A DNA stretch of 64,000 bases from AC-56 sp963702195 (GCA_963702195.1 OY969725.1:496001-560000); one strand, 5' to 3'. Positions 32,522-41,038 are shown, numbered from the stretch's first letter. Numbers and translations are program-made. Notes: generated by a model from the letters alone, not told the origin.

Positions 32522-34456
32522 ATGCCGAAGCAAGGAGGACGCGCAGGACGCACTGCGTTGGCCATGGGAGCGAGTGCCGCCCTTCCGTCGCTCGTCGCCC
32601 CACAGGCGCTTGCGCAGAGCAGCACTACGGCCACCCCGGCGCCGGCCTCCTTCCAGAGCCTGTGCGGCGGCGGCGGCTCAGCGCAGGGCTATGCGGACGC
32701 CTCGCCGGCGGATGCCGCCGACCTGTTCACGAGCAGCTTTCCCTGCCTCCTCGACTCGCTCACCGCCGATCCGACGGATTCGTCCGGCTCGCAGCCGTCA
32801 GGTGCTCAGGACGAGAGCGGTGGCGATGCCGTCGCTGGCGACCCTGCCCAAACCGCGCCCCTTATGACCACCGATGGGAGCGGCGCGAGCGTCCCCGTGG
32901 ACCTCTCGCTCGAGCCCGCGGACGACGCCTTTCGGCCCACCGCCCCGCTGGTCGACCTCACCCTGCCCGCCGACCTCGGCGATCGGGTCTCATTCGGCGA
33001 TCAGGGGATCGCGATCGACGCTGGAGCCACCGACCCGGAGGCGGCGGGCAGCGCGAGCGCCGAGCCATTCGCGGACGGCAAGGGCCTCTTCTACGCCGAC
33101 GCGGCCTCATCCGTGGATGTCGCCCTGGCGCCCGTAAGCCACGGCCTCGAGGCCACCTACCAAATCCGGGCCCCCGACAGCCCGGAGCATCTGCAGATGG
33201 CGCTCACCCTCCCCGACGGCGCCAGCCTCCGGTCAGCGGGCTCCGGCGGCGCCTGGATCGCTAAGGGAGACCAGGTGCTGGCAGACGTCGGCCCCCCGCT
33301 TGCCTTCGACGCCGCCGGCAATCCGGTGGCGGCGAAGCTGAGCGTGAGCGGCGACTCGCTCGAAGTCGACCTCCCCTACTCCGATCCGAGCACAAGCTAC
33401 CCGATCGCCGTGACGACGATGGTTACCTCATCTTCGTCCGCAGCGACCGCCAGCACGACCTTCTCCTCCACCCCGCAGCTGGGCTACAACGTGATCCAGC
33501 TTGCGGGTGCCGGTGACCCGGTTTACAACTTCACCAGGGCTGTGAACCACAACGCGACCTGGTACCGCGGCGGGCCGGGGATGATGGAGGACCCCTTTCA
33601 TCAGGACGAATACGTGCAGAGCGCTCACGATGCCGGCCTCAACGTCCTCTACGTCATTCCCCGACCGGGAACGGACCCGGACAAACTACCGCTCGGCGAC
33701 CCCAAAGTGCCGGGGAGCACGACCCCCGCCGACTACCGGGGTATTTGCCACCAATACGTCAGCCTCCACTCGACGGTCCAGGCGTACGAGATCATGAACG
33801 AGCCGAACACCTACCAATACCTGGGCCAGAACCCCGACGGAACCCCTCGGGCCGCGACCGTCGATCGGTACGCGGACTATGCGATCAGTTGCTACCTGGG
33901 GATTCGCGACGCTCGGCCGAACGTCCGCGTGCTCGCCGCCTCGGAGGACCTGCGGCAGATGTCGCACGACAATCCTCGGCTCACCTACTACGAGTGGCTC
34001 TATGAGTTCGCGCAGGACACCCGCATCGCCGCGCCGGACCTGATTCTCTCGCTCCACTACTACCCGACCCTCGACTCTGAGCTGCATTCGCCAGAGCAGG
34101 CGGCGAACGCGATGGAGGCCTTCATCGCCTATGACCTTTCGTTCGGCTCATGGTCCTGGGATCTCGACCGCGACCTGTGGATCACCGAGATGGGGGTATA
34201 CGACCAGAATCTCGGCACGGGGCCGGCGGTATGCGGCGCGGATGAGAAGCCGGAATACCTAAGGCAGATGTTCGAAAAAGCCGGCACCAACAACACCTAC
34301 CCGGTTCCGAAGGCGATTGTCTATCGCTTTACCCGGAACGGTGCTGATTCGGCTACGAGGACGGCTGGCGTCTACCAATCGGGACCCGGCCCCTACCTAA
34401 ATTCCAGCCAGAAGTGTGGTCTCGACCAGCTTGCGGATGCGGCCTCGGGCGGCTAG
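32522..34456 (+). CDS. Secreted clan GH-A glycoside hydrolase-like protein, full-length copy
   Basis: A 644-residue protein with a signal peptide (RTALAMGASAALPSLVAPQALA). Residues 40-310 are a Ser/Ala/Asp-rich and beta-type region of unknown function (VDLTLPADLGDRVSFGDQGI). The barrel follows from about 320. The acid/base is Glu427 in YEIMNEPNTYQY and the nucleophile Glu556 in LWITEMGVYD, as in GH39/GH5-type clan GH-A enzymes. The C-terminus has a Cys pair. From residue 191 on, the sequence is nearly identical to the truncated copy at 35681. Its stop overlaps that of the convergent propeller gene. Promoter and ribosome site are well formed, so this is probably the expressed copy. Confidence 0.8.
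   Translation: MPKQGGRAGRTALAMGASAALPSLVAPQALAQSSTTATPAPASFQSLCGGGGSAQGYADASPADAADLFTSSFPCLLDSLTADPTDSSGSQPSGAQDESGGDAVAGDPAQTAPLMTTDGSGASVPVDLSLEPADDAFRPTAPLVDLTLPADLGDRVSFGDQGIAIDAGATDPEAAGSASAEPFADGKGLFYADAASSVDVALAPVSHGLEATYQIRAPDSPEHLQMALTLPDGASLRSAGSGGAWIAKGDQVLADVGPPLAFDAAGNPVAAKLSVSGDSLEVDLPYSDPSTSYPIAVTTMVTSSSSAATASTTFSSTPQLGYNVIQLAGAGDPVYNFTRAVNHNATWYRGGPGMMEDPFHQDEYVQSAHDAGLNVLYVIPRPGTDPDKLPLGDPKVPGSTTPADYRGICHQYVSLHSTVQAYEIMNEPNTYQYLGQNPDGTPRAATVDRYADYAISCYLGIRDARPNVRVLAASEDLRQMSHDNPRLTYYEWLYEFAQDTRIAAPDLILSLHYYPTLDSELHSPEQAANAMEAFIAYDLSFGSWSWDLDRDLWITEMGVYDQNLGTGPAVCGADEKPEYLRQMFEKAGTNNTYPVPKAIVYRFTRNGADSATRTAGVYQSGPGPYLNSSQKCGLDQLADAASGG
33093..34203 (+). repeat. Large direct repeat, block 1, copy 1 (in the GH-A gene)
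   Basis: These 1111 bases match 35745-36855 at an offset of 2652 bp. By eye I find one difference (A at 34093, C at 36745). The identity begins and ends abruptly inside coding sequence. Confidence 0.9.
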
Positions 34457-34756
34457 GGAAGCGGCTGCCAGCTCGGCTCGTACGCACCGCCGGAATCTGC
34501 ATCGTGCGTAACCTGAAATGGGTCGGTGCAGTGAAGGGTGCTGGTGAAGATGTCGGAGCTCGCGCCCCGGCCGTGGCCAATTTCCCCCTGCCAGACCAGT
34601 TTCCGGCCGCTGGGTGAATATTGGGGCGAGCTTGCCGCCCTACCGCAGTCGAGCCGGTGCAGGTGAGAGCCATCCGATCGCACGACGCGAAGCCGCGCGT
34701 TGCGCTCAAAGACGATGTGCTTTCCGTCCGGGCTGTAGTCCGGGCTGTAGCCGCCC
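34450..34756 (+). repeat. Large direct repeat, block 2, copy 1 (3' part of the propeller gene)
   Basis: These 307 bases match 37132-37438 (offset 2682), with no difference found by eye. They cover the shared stop region and the last third of the propeller gene. About 250 bp of clearly diverged sequence separates this block from block 1. Confidence 0.9.
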
Positions 34757-35301
34757 TTCTGCGATGGAACAAGCCGTCGCTTCTGCGAGCCATCCGGCCT
34801 CATGTCCCAGATCGCGGCGGCGTTCTCGTAGACGATTCGCTTCTGGGTAGGCGAGTACTCCGGACTTTCGACGAAACCGCGGGCCAGGACCTGTTCGTCG
34901 GAGCCGTTCGAGCGGGCGGTCACGATGCTGTAGCGGTTCGCACGCGCAGTGTTGCGCTGGAAGACGATGTGTCGTCCGTTGGGTGAGTAACCGGCCGGGC
35001 CCTCAGTGAACTGGCTGTGGGTGACGCGTTGCTGGTCGCTGCCGTCGGCGTGCATGGTGAAGATCGCGGTCTGCTGCGGACCGACGAAGCGGCTGAACAG
35101 AAAGCGCCTCCCGTCGGCCGACCAAGTCCCACCCAGGCCCTGTGCGAGCGGCTGGTCATTGGTGCCGTTGGGCAAGATCGTGTGGATGTCTGTCGAGACG
35201 AAGGCGATCCGTCCGTTCGCCCCGGGGAAGTTGGCCCACGCCGGTACGGCCGCGGGCAAGCACGCCGCTCCCGCCACAATCGCGATCACCAGTCGCCTCA
35301 T
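34453..35301 (-). CDS. Exported TolB-like beta-propeller protein, copy 1
   Basis: A 282-residue protein from ATG 35301 (GTG 35304 is adjacent), with AAGGAGG just upstream. The signal peptide is LVIAIVAGAACLPAAVPAWA. WD40-like PD40 repeats follow: FPGANGRIAFVSTD, GGTWSADGRRFLFSRF, AGYSPNGRHIVFQRN, PEYSPTQKRIVYEN, PDYSPDGKHIVFERN and PQYSPSGRKLVWQG, about six blades. Such TolB-type propellers bind proteins or ligands in the cell envelope. The gene converges on the GH-A gene with overlapping stops, an arrangement repeated in the second copy. The last 100 residues are identical to copy 2; the first 180 are about four-fifths similar. Confidence 0.8.
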   Translation of the reverse strand: MRRLVIAIVAGAACLPAAVPAWANFPGANGRIAFVSTDIHTILPNGTNDQPLAQGLGGTWSADGRRFLFSRFVGPQQTAIFTMHADGSDQQRVTHSQFTEGPAGYSPNGRHIVFQRNTARANRYSIVTARSNGSDEQVLARGFVESPEYSPTQKRIVYENAAAIWDMRPDGSQKRRLVPSQKGGYSPDYSPDGKHIVFERNARLRVVRSDGSHLHRLDCGRAASSPQYSPSGRKLVWQGEIGHGRGASSDIFTSTLHCTDPFQVTHDADSGGAYEPSWQPLP

Positions 35302-35680
35302 CACCCCTCCTTGGCTCCGCCTAATCCAGATCCGATCGCTATTCGTTCAGCCTGGGAAAGCTGCCCCCGACATCACGTACGGCAATGATCCTCAGAAGTC
35401 GACCGGAAGTCAAGCCACCCGGGATGCGCGAGTTGTCGCCGCAGGTGACGCAGAGAACCTCTTCGCGGTCGTGGGAATGGATGCCGTCGGCTTTGAAGAG
35501 GATTGCGACCTGCCGTCAACGGCGCCCAGGTTGTTATGGGACCCGCCTGAGGGCTGACGCGCGTTAACGGTCCCTGCTTTTCCATCGATCGTTCGATCGT
35601 TCGGCCTCGCTTCATCTCGACGTACAGCACACATCGGTTCAGTCCTGCTTGTCAGGCCAGAACCTCGGATCCGCATCAGG
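35302..35680. other. Intergenic region between the propeller gene and the truncated GH-A copy
   Basis: The 100 bases nearest the propeller start resemble the leader of the second propeller gene (both hold CTCCTTGG, ATCCAGAT and GACCGGAAGTCAAGC), so this is a duplicated promoter region. The rest shows no gene. The block-1 repeat begins at 35745, inside the truncated frame, with no insertion-sequence ends visible at the edge. Confidence 0.5.
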
Positions 35681-37138
35681 ATGTCCCGGCCCCTCACTGT
35701 TGCGCTCGGCCAAAAATGCAACTCGGCAGAACGCAGACCTTCCCACGCCGACGCGGCCTCATCCGTGGATGTCGCCCTGGCGCCCGTAAGCCACGGCCTC
35801 GAGGCCACCTACCAAATCCGGGCCCCCGACAGCCCGGAGCATCTGCAGATGGCGCTCACCCTCCCCGACGGCGCCAGCCTCCGGTCAGCGGGCTCCGGCG
35901 GCGCCTGGATCGCTAAGGGAGACCAGGTGCTGGCAGACGTCGGCCCCCCGCTTGCCTTCGACGCCGCCGGCAATCCGGTGGCGGCGAAGCTGAGCGTGAG
36001 CGGCGACTCGCTCGAAGTCGACCTCCCCTACTCCGATCCGAGCACAAGCTACCCGATCGCCGTGACGACGATGGTTACCTCATCTTCGTCCGCAGCGACC
36101 GCCAGCACGACCTTCTCCTCCACCCCGCAGCTGGGCTACAACGTGATCCAGCTTGCGGGTGCCGGTGACCCGGTTTACAACTTCACCAGGGCTGTGAACC
36201 ACAACGCGACCTGGTACCGCGGCGGGCCGGGGATGATGGAGGACCCCTTTCATCAGGACGAATACGTGCAGAGCGCTCACGATGCCGGCCTCAACGTCCT
36301 CTACGTCATTCCCCGACCGGGAACGGACCCGGACAAACTACCGCTCGGCGACCCCAAAGTGCCGGGGAGCACGACCCCCGCCGACTACCGGGGTATTTGC
36401 CACCAATACGTCAGCCTCCACTCGACGGTCCAGGCGTACGAGATCATGAACGAGCCGAACACCTACCAATACCTGGGCCAGAACCCCGACGGAACCCCTC
36501 GGGCCGCGACCGTCGATCGGTACGCGGACTATGCGATCAGTTGCTACCTGGGGATTCGCGACGCTCGGCCGAACGTCCGCGTGCTCGCCGCCTCGGAGGA
36601 CCTGCGGCAGATGTCGCACGACAATCCTCGGCTCACCTACTACGAGTGGCTCTATGAGTTCGCGCAGGACACCCGCATCGCCGCGCCGGACCTGATTCTC
36701 TCGCTCCACTACTACCCGACCCTCGACTCTGAGCTGCATTCGCCCGAGCAGGCGGCGAACGCGATGGAGGCCTTCATCGCCTATGACCTTTCGTTCGGCT
36801 CATGGTCCTGGGATCTCGACCGCGACCTGTGGATCACCGAGATGGGGGTATACGATCAGGATCTCGCCACGGCGCGTAAACTCACCTACCCGGGGCCGGC
36901 GGTGTGCGGCGCGGACTACAAGCCGGAGTACCTGAGGCAGATGTTCAACAAAGCCGGCAACAACAACACCTACCCCGTCCCGGTCGTGGACGCCTATCGC
37001 TTCACCCGGAACGGCGCTGATTTGGCCACAAGGACGGCTGGCGTCTGGGATGCAACCCAAGATGCCAACGGAAATTACCTCAACAACACCCCCACCCCAG
37101 ACTGCGGCCTGCTTGCCCTCGCGGCGGCCGCCGGCTAG
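35681..37138 (+). pseudogene. Truncated second copy of the secreted GH-A gene, signal peptide lost
   Basis: An open frame of 485 residues from ATG 35681, but only the part from 35745 (ADAASSVDVALAPVSHGLEA) is homologous to the full-length copy. The first 190 residues of that copy, including the signal peptide, are replaced by about 22 unrelated residues. Both catalytic Glu are kept (MNEPN, ITEMG). The C-terminus differs: ten extra residues (ATARKLTYPG region) and a different tail (TQDANGNYLNNTPTPDCGLL). Without export the product should not function as its twin does. It is probably a non-expressed partial duplicate, possibly a sequence donor. Confidence 0.65.
35745..36855 (+). repeat. Large direct repeat, block 1, copy 2
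   Basis: This is the counterpart of 33093-34203; see that entry for identity and offset. Confidence 0.9.
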
Positions 37139-37438
37139 GGAAGCGGCTGCCAGCTCGGCTCGTACGCACCGCCGGAATCTGCATCGTGCGTAACCTGAAA
37201 TGGGTCGGTGCAGTGAAGGGTGCTGGTGAAGATGTCGGAGCTCGCGCCCCGGCCGTGGCCAATTTCCCCCTGCCAGACCAGTTTCCGGCCGCTGGGTGAA
37301 TATTGGGGCGAGCTTGCCGCCCTACCGCAGTCGAGCCGGTGCAGGTGAGAGCCATCCGATCGCACGACGCGAAGCCGCGCGTTGCGCTCAAAGACGATGT
37401 GCTTTCCGTCCGGGCTGTAGTCCGGGCTGTAGCCGCCC
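37132..37438 (+). repeat. Large direct repeat, block 2, copy 2
   Basis: This is the counterpart of 34450-34756. The upstream stretch 36856-37131 is diverged from 34204-34449 and 30 bp longer. Confidence 0.9.
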
Positions 37439-37995
37439 CTCCGTGGGGGGACAAGCTGGCGCTTATGAGAACCATCCGGGCGCATATCCCAGATGGCGGC
37501 GCCGTTCGCGCCGTTTATGTAGACGATCCGCCTGCCGCTGGGGGAGTAAACGCCACCCGCCACCACTCCTCGGGCCAGGACCCGCTCGTCGCTGCCGTCC
37601 GAGCGCGCGGACAGGATGATCGACGGGTTCGCGCGCTGGATGTTGCGGGTGAAGACAATGCGGTGGCCGTTGGGCGAGTAGTGGCCGCCGCCCTCGCTGT
37701 ACTGGCTGTGGGTGAGGCGTTGCTGGTGGCTGCCGTCGGCGCGCATCGTGAAGATTGTCTGCTGGGGGCCGACGAAGCGGCTGAACACGAAGTGCTTGCC
37801 GTCCGCCGACCAAGTCCCGCCCAAACCCCTGGCGAGCACCTGATCATCGGCGCCGTTGGGCAGGATCGCGTGAATGTCGGTCGAGAGGAAGGCGATCCGC
37901 CCGTTCGCCCCGGGGAAGGTAGCCCCAGCGGGTGCGGCCACGAGCAGGGACACTGCAGCCGCCGCCCCGATCGCGATCAGCGTCCGCCTCATCAT
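37135..37995 (-). CDS. Exported TolB-like beta-propeller protein, copy 2
   Basis: A 286-residue protein from ATG 37995, seven bases after an AAGGAGG ribosome site. The signal peptide is LIAIGAAAAVSLLVAAPAGA. The PD40 repeats match copy 1 in number and order (ANGRIAFLSTD, WSADGKHFVFSRF, YSPNGHRIVFTRN, YSPSGRRIVYING, YSPDGKHIVFERN, YSPSGRKLVWQG). It has short insertions relative to copy 1 (for example GANGAA near 175). Its stop overlaps that of the truncated GH-A copy. An in-frame upstream extension to 38235 has no ribosome site and covers the conserved leader, so it was not used. Confidence 0.8.
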   Translation of the reverse strand: MMRRTLIAIGAAAAVSLLVAAPAGATFPGANGRIAFLSTDIHAILPNGADDQVLARGLGGTWSADGKHFVFSRFVGPQQTIFTMRADGSHQQRLTHSQYSEGGGHYSPNGHRIVFTRNIQRANPSIILSARSDGSDERVLARGVVAGGVYSPSGRRIVYINGANGAAIWDMRPDGSHKRQLVPPRRGGYSPDYSPDGKHIVFERNARLRVVRSDGSHLHRLDCGRAASSPQYSPSGRKLVWQGEIGHGRGASSDIFTSTLHCTDPFQVTHDADSGGAYEPSWQPLP

Positions 37996-38583
37996 GATCC
38001 CTCCTTGGTCCCGCCTGATCCAGATTCGTTGACTGCTCTCTCGGCCCGGAGAACCGCCGCCCCTTGGCTCAGGCACAGCATGATCCTCGGAAGCCGACCG
38101 GAAGTCAAGCAATCGAGAACAGGGGCTCGATGCCGCTCCGAAACCCTGTCGCCAGCTTTCACGCAGTTTGCACCCGCTCGGATGCAAGCGAAAAGACCGT
38201 ACCCCGGAGAGGCCTTCCCGGTGTCGGCGACTCACGTGGGTCGATTTGCTTCCACAGGACTTGCCTCCTGCCGCCGATGCCCCAAACGTGGCGACGGCTC
38301 CTCTGTGTGCCTTCTCGTCACGCTGCGGTCTTCGACGAACCCTGGGACCTCCCCCGCAAGCAGTACCGGCGAGGGGTGCACAAACAGACCGAGGCCGCGC
38401 TTGCGGTGGCCCTGGCTCTCGACACGGTCAGCGCCGGCCCGGCCGTCTGCGACCGGTTTGCGACCGGTCATCGGCATGGACTGCGACCGGTTTGCGACCG
38501 GTTTCCGGCGAGCCGCAGGTCGGCAGGCGGGGTTGCTTCCGCTATCTGCGGGCGGCTGCGTGCCTGTGCATGGTTCTGGAACT
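37996..38583. other. Intergenic right end of the island
   Basis: No gene is supported. The first 110 bases are the leader shared with the other propeller gene. The open frames further right have no motifs or ribosome sites. The last part carries the GCGACCGGT repeats described separately, then the tRNA-Ser end. Confidence 0.5.
38448..38503. repeat. Two 22-bp direct repeats built from GCGACCGGT units near the tRNA end of the island
   Basis: Positions 38448-38469 and 38482-38503 are identical (CTGCGACCGGTTT plus GCGACCGGT), so GCGACCGGT occurs four times in 56 bp with 12- and 34-bp periods. The array is about 80 bp inside the att site, where integrase arm sites or excisionase sites normally lie. 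Confidence 0.6.
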
Positions 38584-38598
38584 AGCGGAGAGGGTGGG
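38584..38598. repeat. Attachment-site copy at the tRNA-Ser 3' end
   Basis: The sequence agcggagagggtggg covers the last 13 bases of tRNA-Ser(GGA) plus two flanking bases and is repeated at 30267-30281. Confidence 0.7.
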
Positions 38599-38674
38599 AT
38601 TCGAACCCACGAGGCGGTTTGACCCGCCCACGCGATTTCCAGTCGCGCACCTTAAGCCGCTCGGTCACCTCTCC
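38586..38674 (-). tRNA. tRNA-Ser (GGA anticodon)
   Basis: An 89-nt class II tRNA on the minus strand. The acceptor stem GGAGAGG pairs with CCTCTCC, with a G discriminator as in serine tRNAs. The anticodon loop is CTGGAAA with anticodon GGA. A long variable arm (GTGGGCGGGTCAAACCGCCT) precedes the T arm GTGGGTTCGAATCCCAC. CCA is not encoded. Its 3' end is the proposed integration site of the island. Confidence 0.95.
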
Positions 38675-38735
38675 GGGCGGGGTGACGATAGCGCCGGAAA
38701 CGTGGCCAGGACCTATCCCGATATGGGATGGGTCC

Positions 38736-40097
38736 TTAGGCCAGCGCCGGAGCCTCGGGAAGGCGCGCCAGCGCCTCCTCCATCTCGGCCTCCGAGAACT
38801 CGAGGTCCTCGAGCGCTCCGGAGTGGTACGCGTCGTAGGCGGCCATGTCGAAATGGCCGTGGCCGGAGAGGTTGACGAGGATCACGCGCTCCTCGCCCGC
38901 CTGCTTCGCCGCCTCCGCCTCGTCGAACACGACCCGGAGGGCGTGGGCCGCCTCGGGCGCCGGGATGATCCCCTCGGCCCGCGCGAAGCGGACCGCCGCA
39001 TCGAACGCTGCGGTCTGGCGGATCGCCTGAGCCTCCACCACACCCTCCTTCACCAAGCCGGAGAGGCTAGGCGCGTCGCCGTGGTAGCGCAAGCCGCCTG
39101 CGTGGACCGGCGGCGGCACGAAGTCGTGGCCCAGCGTGTACATCGGGATCAGCGGCGTGAGCCCGACCGTGTCGCCGAAGTCGTAGCGGTAGGCGCCGCG
39201 GGTCAGCGTGGGGCACGCGGCGGGCTCGGCGGCGACGAAGCGCGTGTCGCCTCCCTCGCGCAGGCGCCTGCGGATCAGCGGGTACGCGAGGCCGGCGAAG
39301 TTCGAGCCGCCGCCGACGCAGCCGATCACGACGTCCGGGTACTCACCGGCCTGCTCGAGCTGGTCGATCGCCTCCTGCCCGATCACCGTCTGGTGGAGGA
39401 GCACGTGGTTGAGGACCGAGCCGAGCGAGTAGTTGGTGTCGTCGGCCTTGGCGGCGGTCTCGACGGCCTCGGAGATCGCGATCCCCAGGCTCCCGGTCTC
39501 GTGCGCGGCCTGGGCACGCCCCGCGTCGGTGAGGTCGGAGGGGCTGCGGTGGACGGTCGCGCCCCAGGTCTCGATCATCGCCCGGCGGTAGGGCTTCTGG
39601 TCGTAGCTGATGCCGACCATCCAGACCTCGCACTCCATGTCGAACAGCCCGCAGGCGAGGGCGAGCGCGGAGCCCCACTGGCCGGCGCCGGTCTCGGTGG
39701 CCAGCTTTCGGACCCCCTCCTGCTTGTTGTAGTAGGCCTGCGCGACCGCGGTGTTCGGCTTGTGCGACCCCGCGGGAGAGACCCCCTCGTACTTGTAGTA
39801 GACGTGTGCCGGCGTGTCGAGCTCGCGCTCGAGACGAAGGGCGCGGTAGAGCGGCGTGGGCCGCCACAGCTTGTAGACCTCGCGAACCTCCTCCGGGATC
39901 TCGATGTCCGGGTCCGCCGAGACCTCCTGCTGGATCAGACCCATCGGGAAGATCGGCGCGAGGTCGGAGGGCCCGAGCGGCTCCTTGGTGCCCGGATGAA
40001 GCGGCGGCGACGGGGTTCCCGGCAGGTCGGGCAACAGGTTGACCCAGTGCGTGGGAATGTCGCTCTCGGGTAACAGGTATTTGACCGGCTGGTCCAC
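38736..40097 (-). CDS. TrpB-like pyridoxal-phosphate enzyme (tryptophan synthase beta, TrpB2 type)
   Basis: A 453-residue protein from GTG 40097. It has the TrpB2 N-terminal extension (VNLLPDLPGTPSPPLHPGT, then LAPIFPMGLIQQEVS). The PLP lysine is in GSHKPNTAVAQAYY near 135, the TETGAGQWGSALALACG loop binds indole/phosphate, and VIGCVGGGSNFAGLAYPLI near 275 is the glycine-rich phosphate loop. The enzyme joins indole and serine to give tryptophan. TrpB2 proteins often occur without TrpA; no other trp gene is nearby, so indole salvage is plausible. It is transcribed away from the PPOX gene. Confidence 0.93.
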   Translation of the reverse strand: MDQPVKYLLPESDIPTHWVNLLPDLPGTPSPPLHPGTKEPLGPSDLAPIFPMGLIQQEVSADPDIEIPEEVREVYKLWRPTPLYRALRLERELDTPAHVYYKYEGVSPAGSHKPNTAVAQAYYNKQEGVRKLATETGAGQWGSALALACGLFDMECEVWMVGISYDQKPYRRAMIETWGATVHRSPSDLTDAGRAQAAHETGSLGIAISEAVETAAKADDTNYSLGSVLNHVLLHQTVIGQEAIDQLEQAGEYPDVVIGCVGGGSNFAGLAYPLIRRRLREGGDTRFVAAEPAACPTLTRGAYRYDFGDTVGLTPLIPMYTLGHDFVPPPVHAGGLRYHGDAPSLSGLVKEGVVEAQAIRQTAAFDAAVRFARAEGIIPAPEAAHALRVVFDEAEAAKQAGEERVILVNLSGHGHFDMAAYDAYHSGALEDLEFSEAEMEEALARLPEAPALA

Positions 40098-40169
40098 CGT
40101 GCCGCGATTCTATGCGCCTCGCGTGGGCCGGTCGCAGGACCTCACGTCCACCGACCCAGGAGGCCCCAT

Positions 40170-40583
40170 ATGGAGACCCGGACCACGGGCCAGCTTCCCC
40201 AACAGGCCAAGTCGATCCTCGACAAGAAGACGTTCGCCCACCTGGCGACGCTGATGCCGGACGGCTCGCCGCAGGTCACCCCGGTGTGGGTCGACTACGA
40301 GGGCGACTTCGTCGTCGTCAACACCGCCGAGGGGCGGACGAAGCCGCGGAACTTGCGAAATGATCCTCGCGTGGCGCTCGCGGCGACCGATCCCGACAAC
40401 CCCTACGAGGCCGTGATCGTCCGTGGCCGGGTCGTGGAGATGACCCACGAGGACGCCGACGAGCACATCGACGCGATGGCGAAGAAGTACCTCGACCAGG
40501 ACAAGTATCCGTTCCGCCAGAAGGGGGAGCAGCGCGTGAAGGTGTTCATCCAGCCGGAGTCGGTAACGGGCGCGAACGAATGA
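40170..40583 (+). CDS. PPOX-class F420-dependent oxidoreductase
   Basis: A 137-residue split-barrel flavin/deazaflavin protein. It has KTFAHLATLMPDGSPQVTPV near 20, VDYEGDFVVVNTAEGRTK with the phosphate-binding KPRNLRNDPRVALAA near 62, and the conserved GRVVEM strand. This pattern is that of the Rv1155-type F420-binding family. The substrate is unknown; relatives reduce biliverdin or unsaturated compounds. The ribosome site AGGAGG (40158-40163) is well placed. The stop overlaps the YtoQ gene by ATGA, making a three-gene operon with the small membrane protein. Confidence 0.88.
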   Translation: METRTTGQLPQQAKSILDKKTFAHLATLMPDGSPQVTPVWVDYEGDFVVVNTAEGRTKPRNLRNDPRVALAATDPDNPYEAVIVRGRVVEMTHEDADEHIDAMAKKYLDQDKYPFRQKGEQRVKVFIQPESVTGANE

Positions 40584-41038
40584 CGAGCGGCGACGGCACC
40601 TGGAGCGTCTACCTCTCGGGAGAGATCCACTCCGACTGGCGCGAGCGCATCGCCGACGGCGTTCGTGAAGCCGGCCTGCGGGTCGAGCTGCTCGCGCCCG
40701 TCACCGACCACTCCGCGTCCGACGACGTGGGCGCGAGCATCCTCGGCGAGGAGGACCAGCAGTTCTGGCGTGACCACAAGGGCGCCGGGGTGAACGCGGT
40801 GCGAACGCAGACCCTGCTTCGCCGCGCCGACGTGGTGGTCGTCCGCTTCGGCGACAAGTACCGGCAGTGGAACGCCGCCTTCGAGGCGGGATACGCGGCC
40901 GCGCTGGGCACGCCGATCGTCACCCTTCACGACGCCGAGCTCACCCACGCGCTGAAGGAGGTCGACCGGGTGGCGATGGCGGTCGCAGAGTCGCCGGAGC
41001 AGGTGGTCGAGATCCTCCGCTACGCCATCGCCTCCTGA
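40580..41038 (+). CDS. YtoQ family protein
   Basis: A 152-residue protein matching the YtoQ family through WSVYLSGEIHSDWRERIADG at the N-terminus, DHSASDDVGASILGEEDQQF in the middle and VVRFGDKYRQWNAAFEAGYA near 100. The fold resembles nucleoside 2-deoxyribosyltransferase-like proteins (an early YLSGEIH strand and a later WNAAFEAGYA helix), but no activity has been shown for YtoQ. It overlaps both neighbours (ATGA with the PPOX gene, TGATG with the next), so the three products are made together. Confidence 0.85.
   Translation: MTSGDGTWSVYLSGEIHSDWRERIADGVREAGLRVELLAPVTDHSASDDVGASILGEEDQQFWRDHKGAGVNAVRTQTLLRRADVVVVRFGDKYRQWNAAFEAGYAAALGTPIVTLHDAELTHALKEVDRVAMAVAESPEQVVEILRYAIAS

Larger units (their letters stand above)
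30267..38598. mobile_element. Putative integrative element at the 3' end of tRNA-Ser(GGA), about 8.3 kb
   Basis: The 15 bases at the tRNA 3' end (38584-38598) recur exactly at 30267-30281, two bases beyond the integrase stop codon. Between them lie a tyrosine recombinase, an excisionase-like protein, a small zinc-finger protein, and a duplicated pair of secreted-protein genes. Integrases commonly use tRNA 3' ends as attB, restoring the tRNA on one side and leaving a partial copy on the other. The element has no replication or transfer genes, so it is an integrative island rather than a conjugative one. Bounds are inferred from the repeat. Confidence 0.7.

Noticed and set aside
32267..32533. 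An 88-residue minus-strand frame before the GH-A gene
   Set aside because: It has no ribosome site or motif, and it covers the promoter and start of a confident gene.
38448..38503. Short repeats considered as a CRISPR array
   Set aside because: The units are 9-22 bp with a 34-bp period and only two copies, no spacer diversity and no cas genes.
38232..38585. Open frames between the second propeller gene and tRNA-Ser
   Set aside because: They overlap in several frames and have no recognisable product. Treated as the island's non-coding end.
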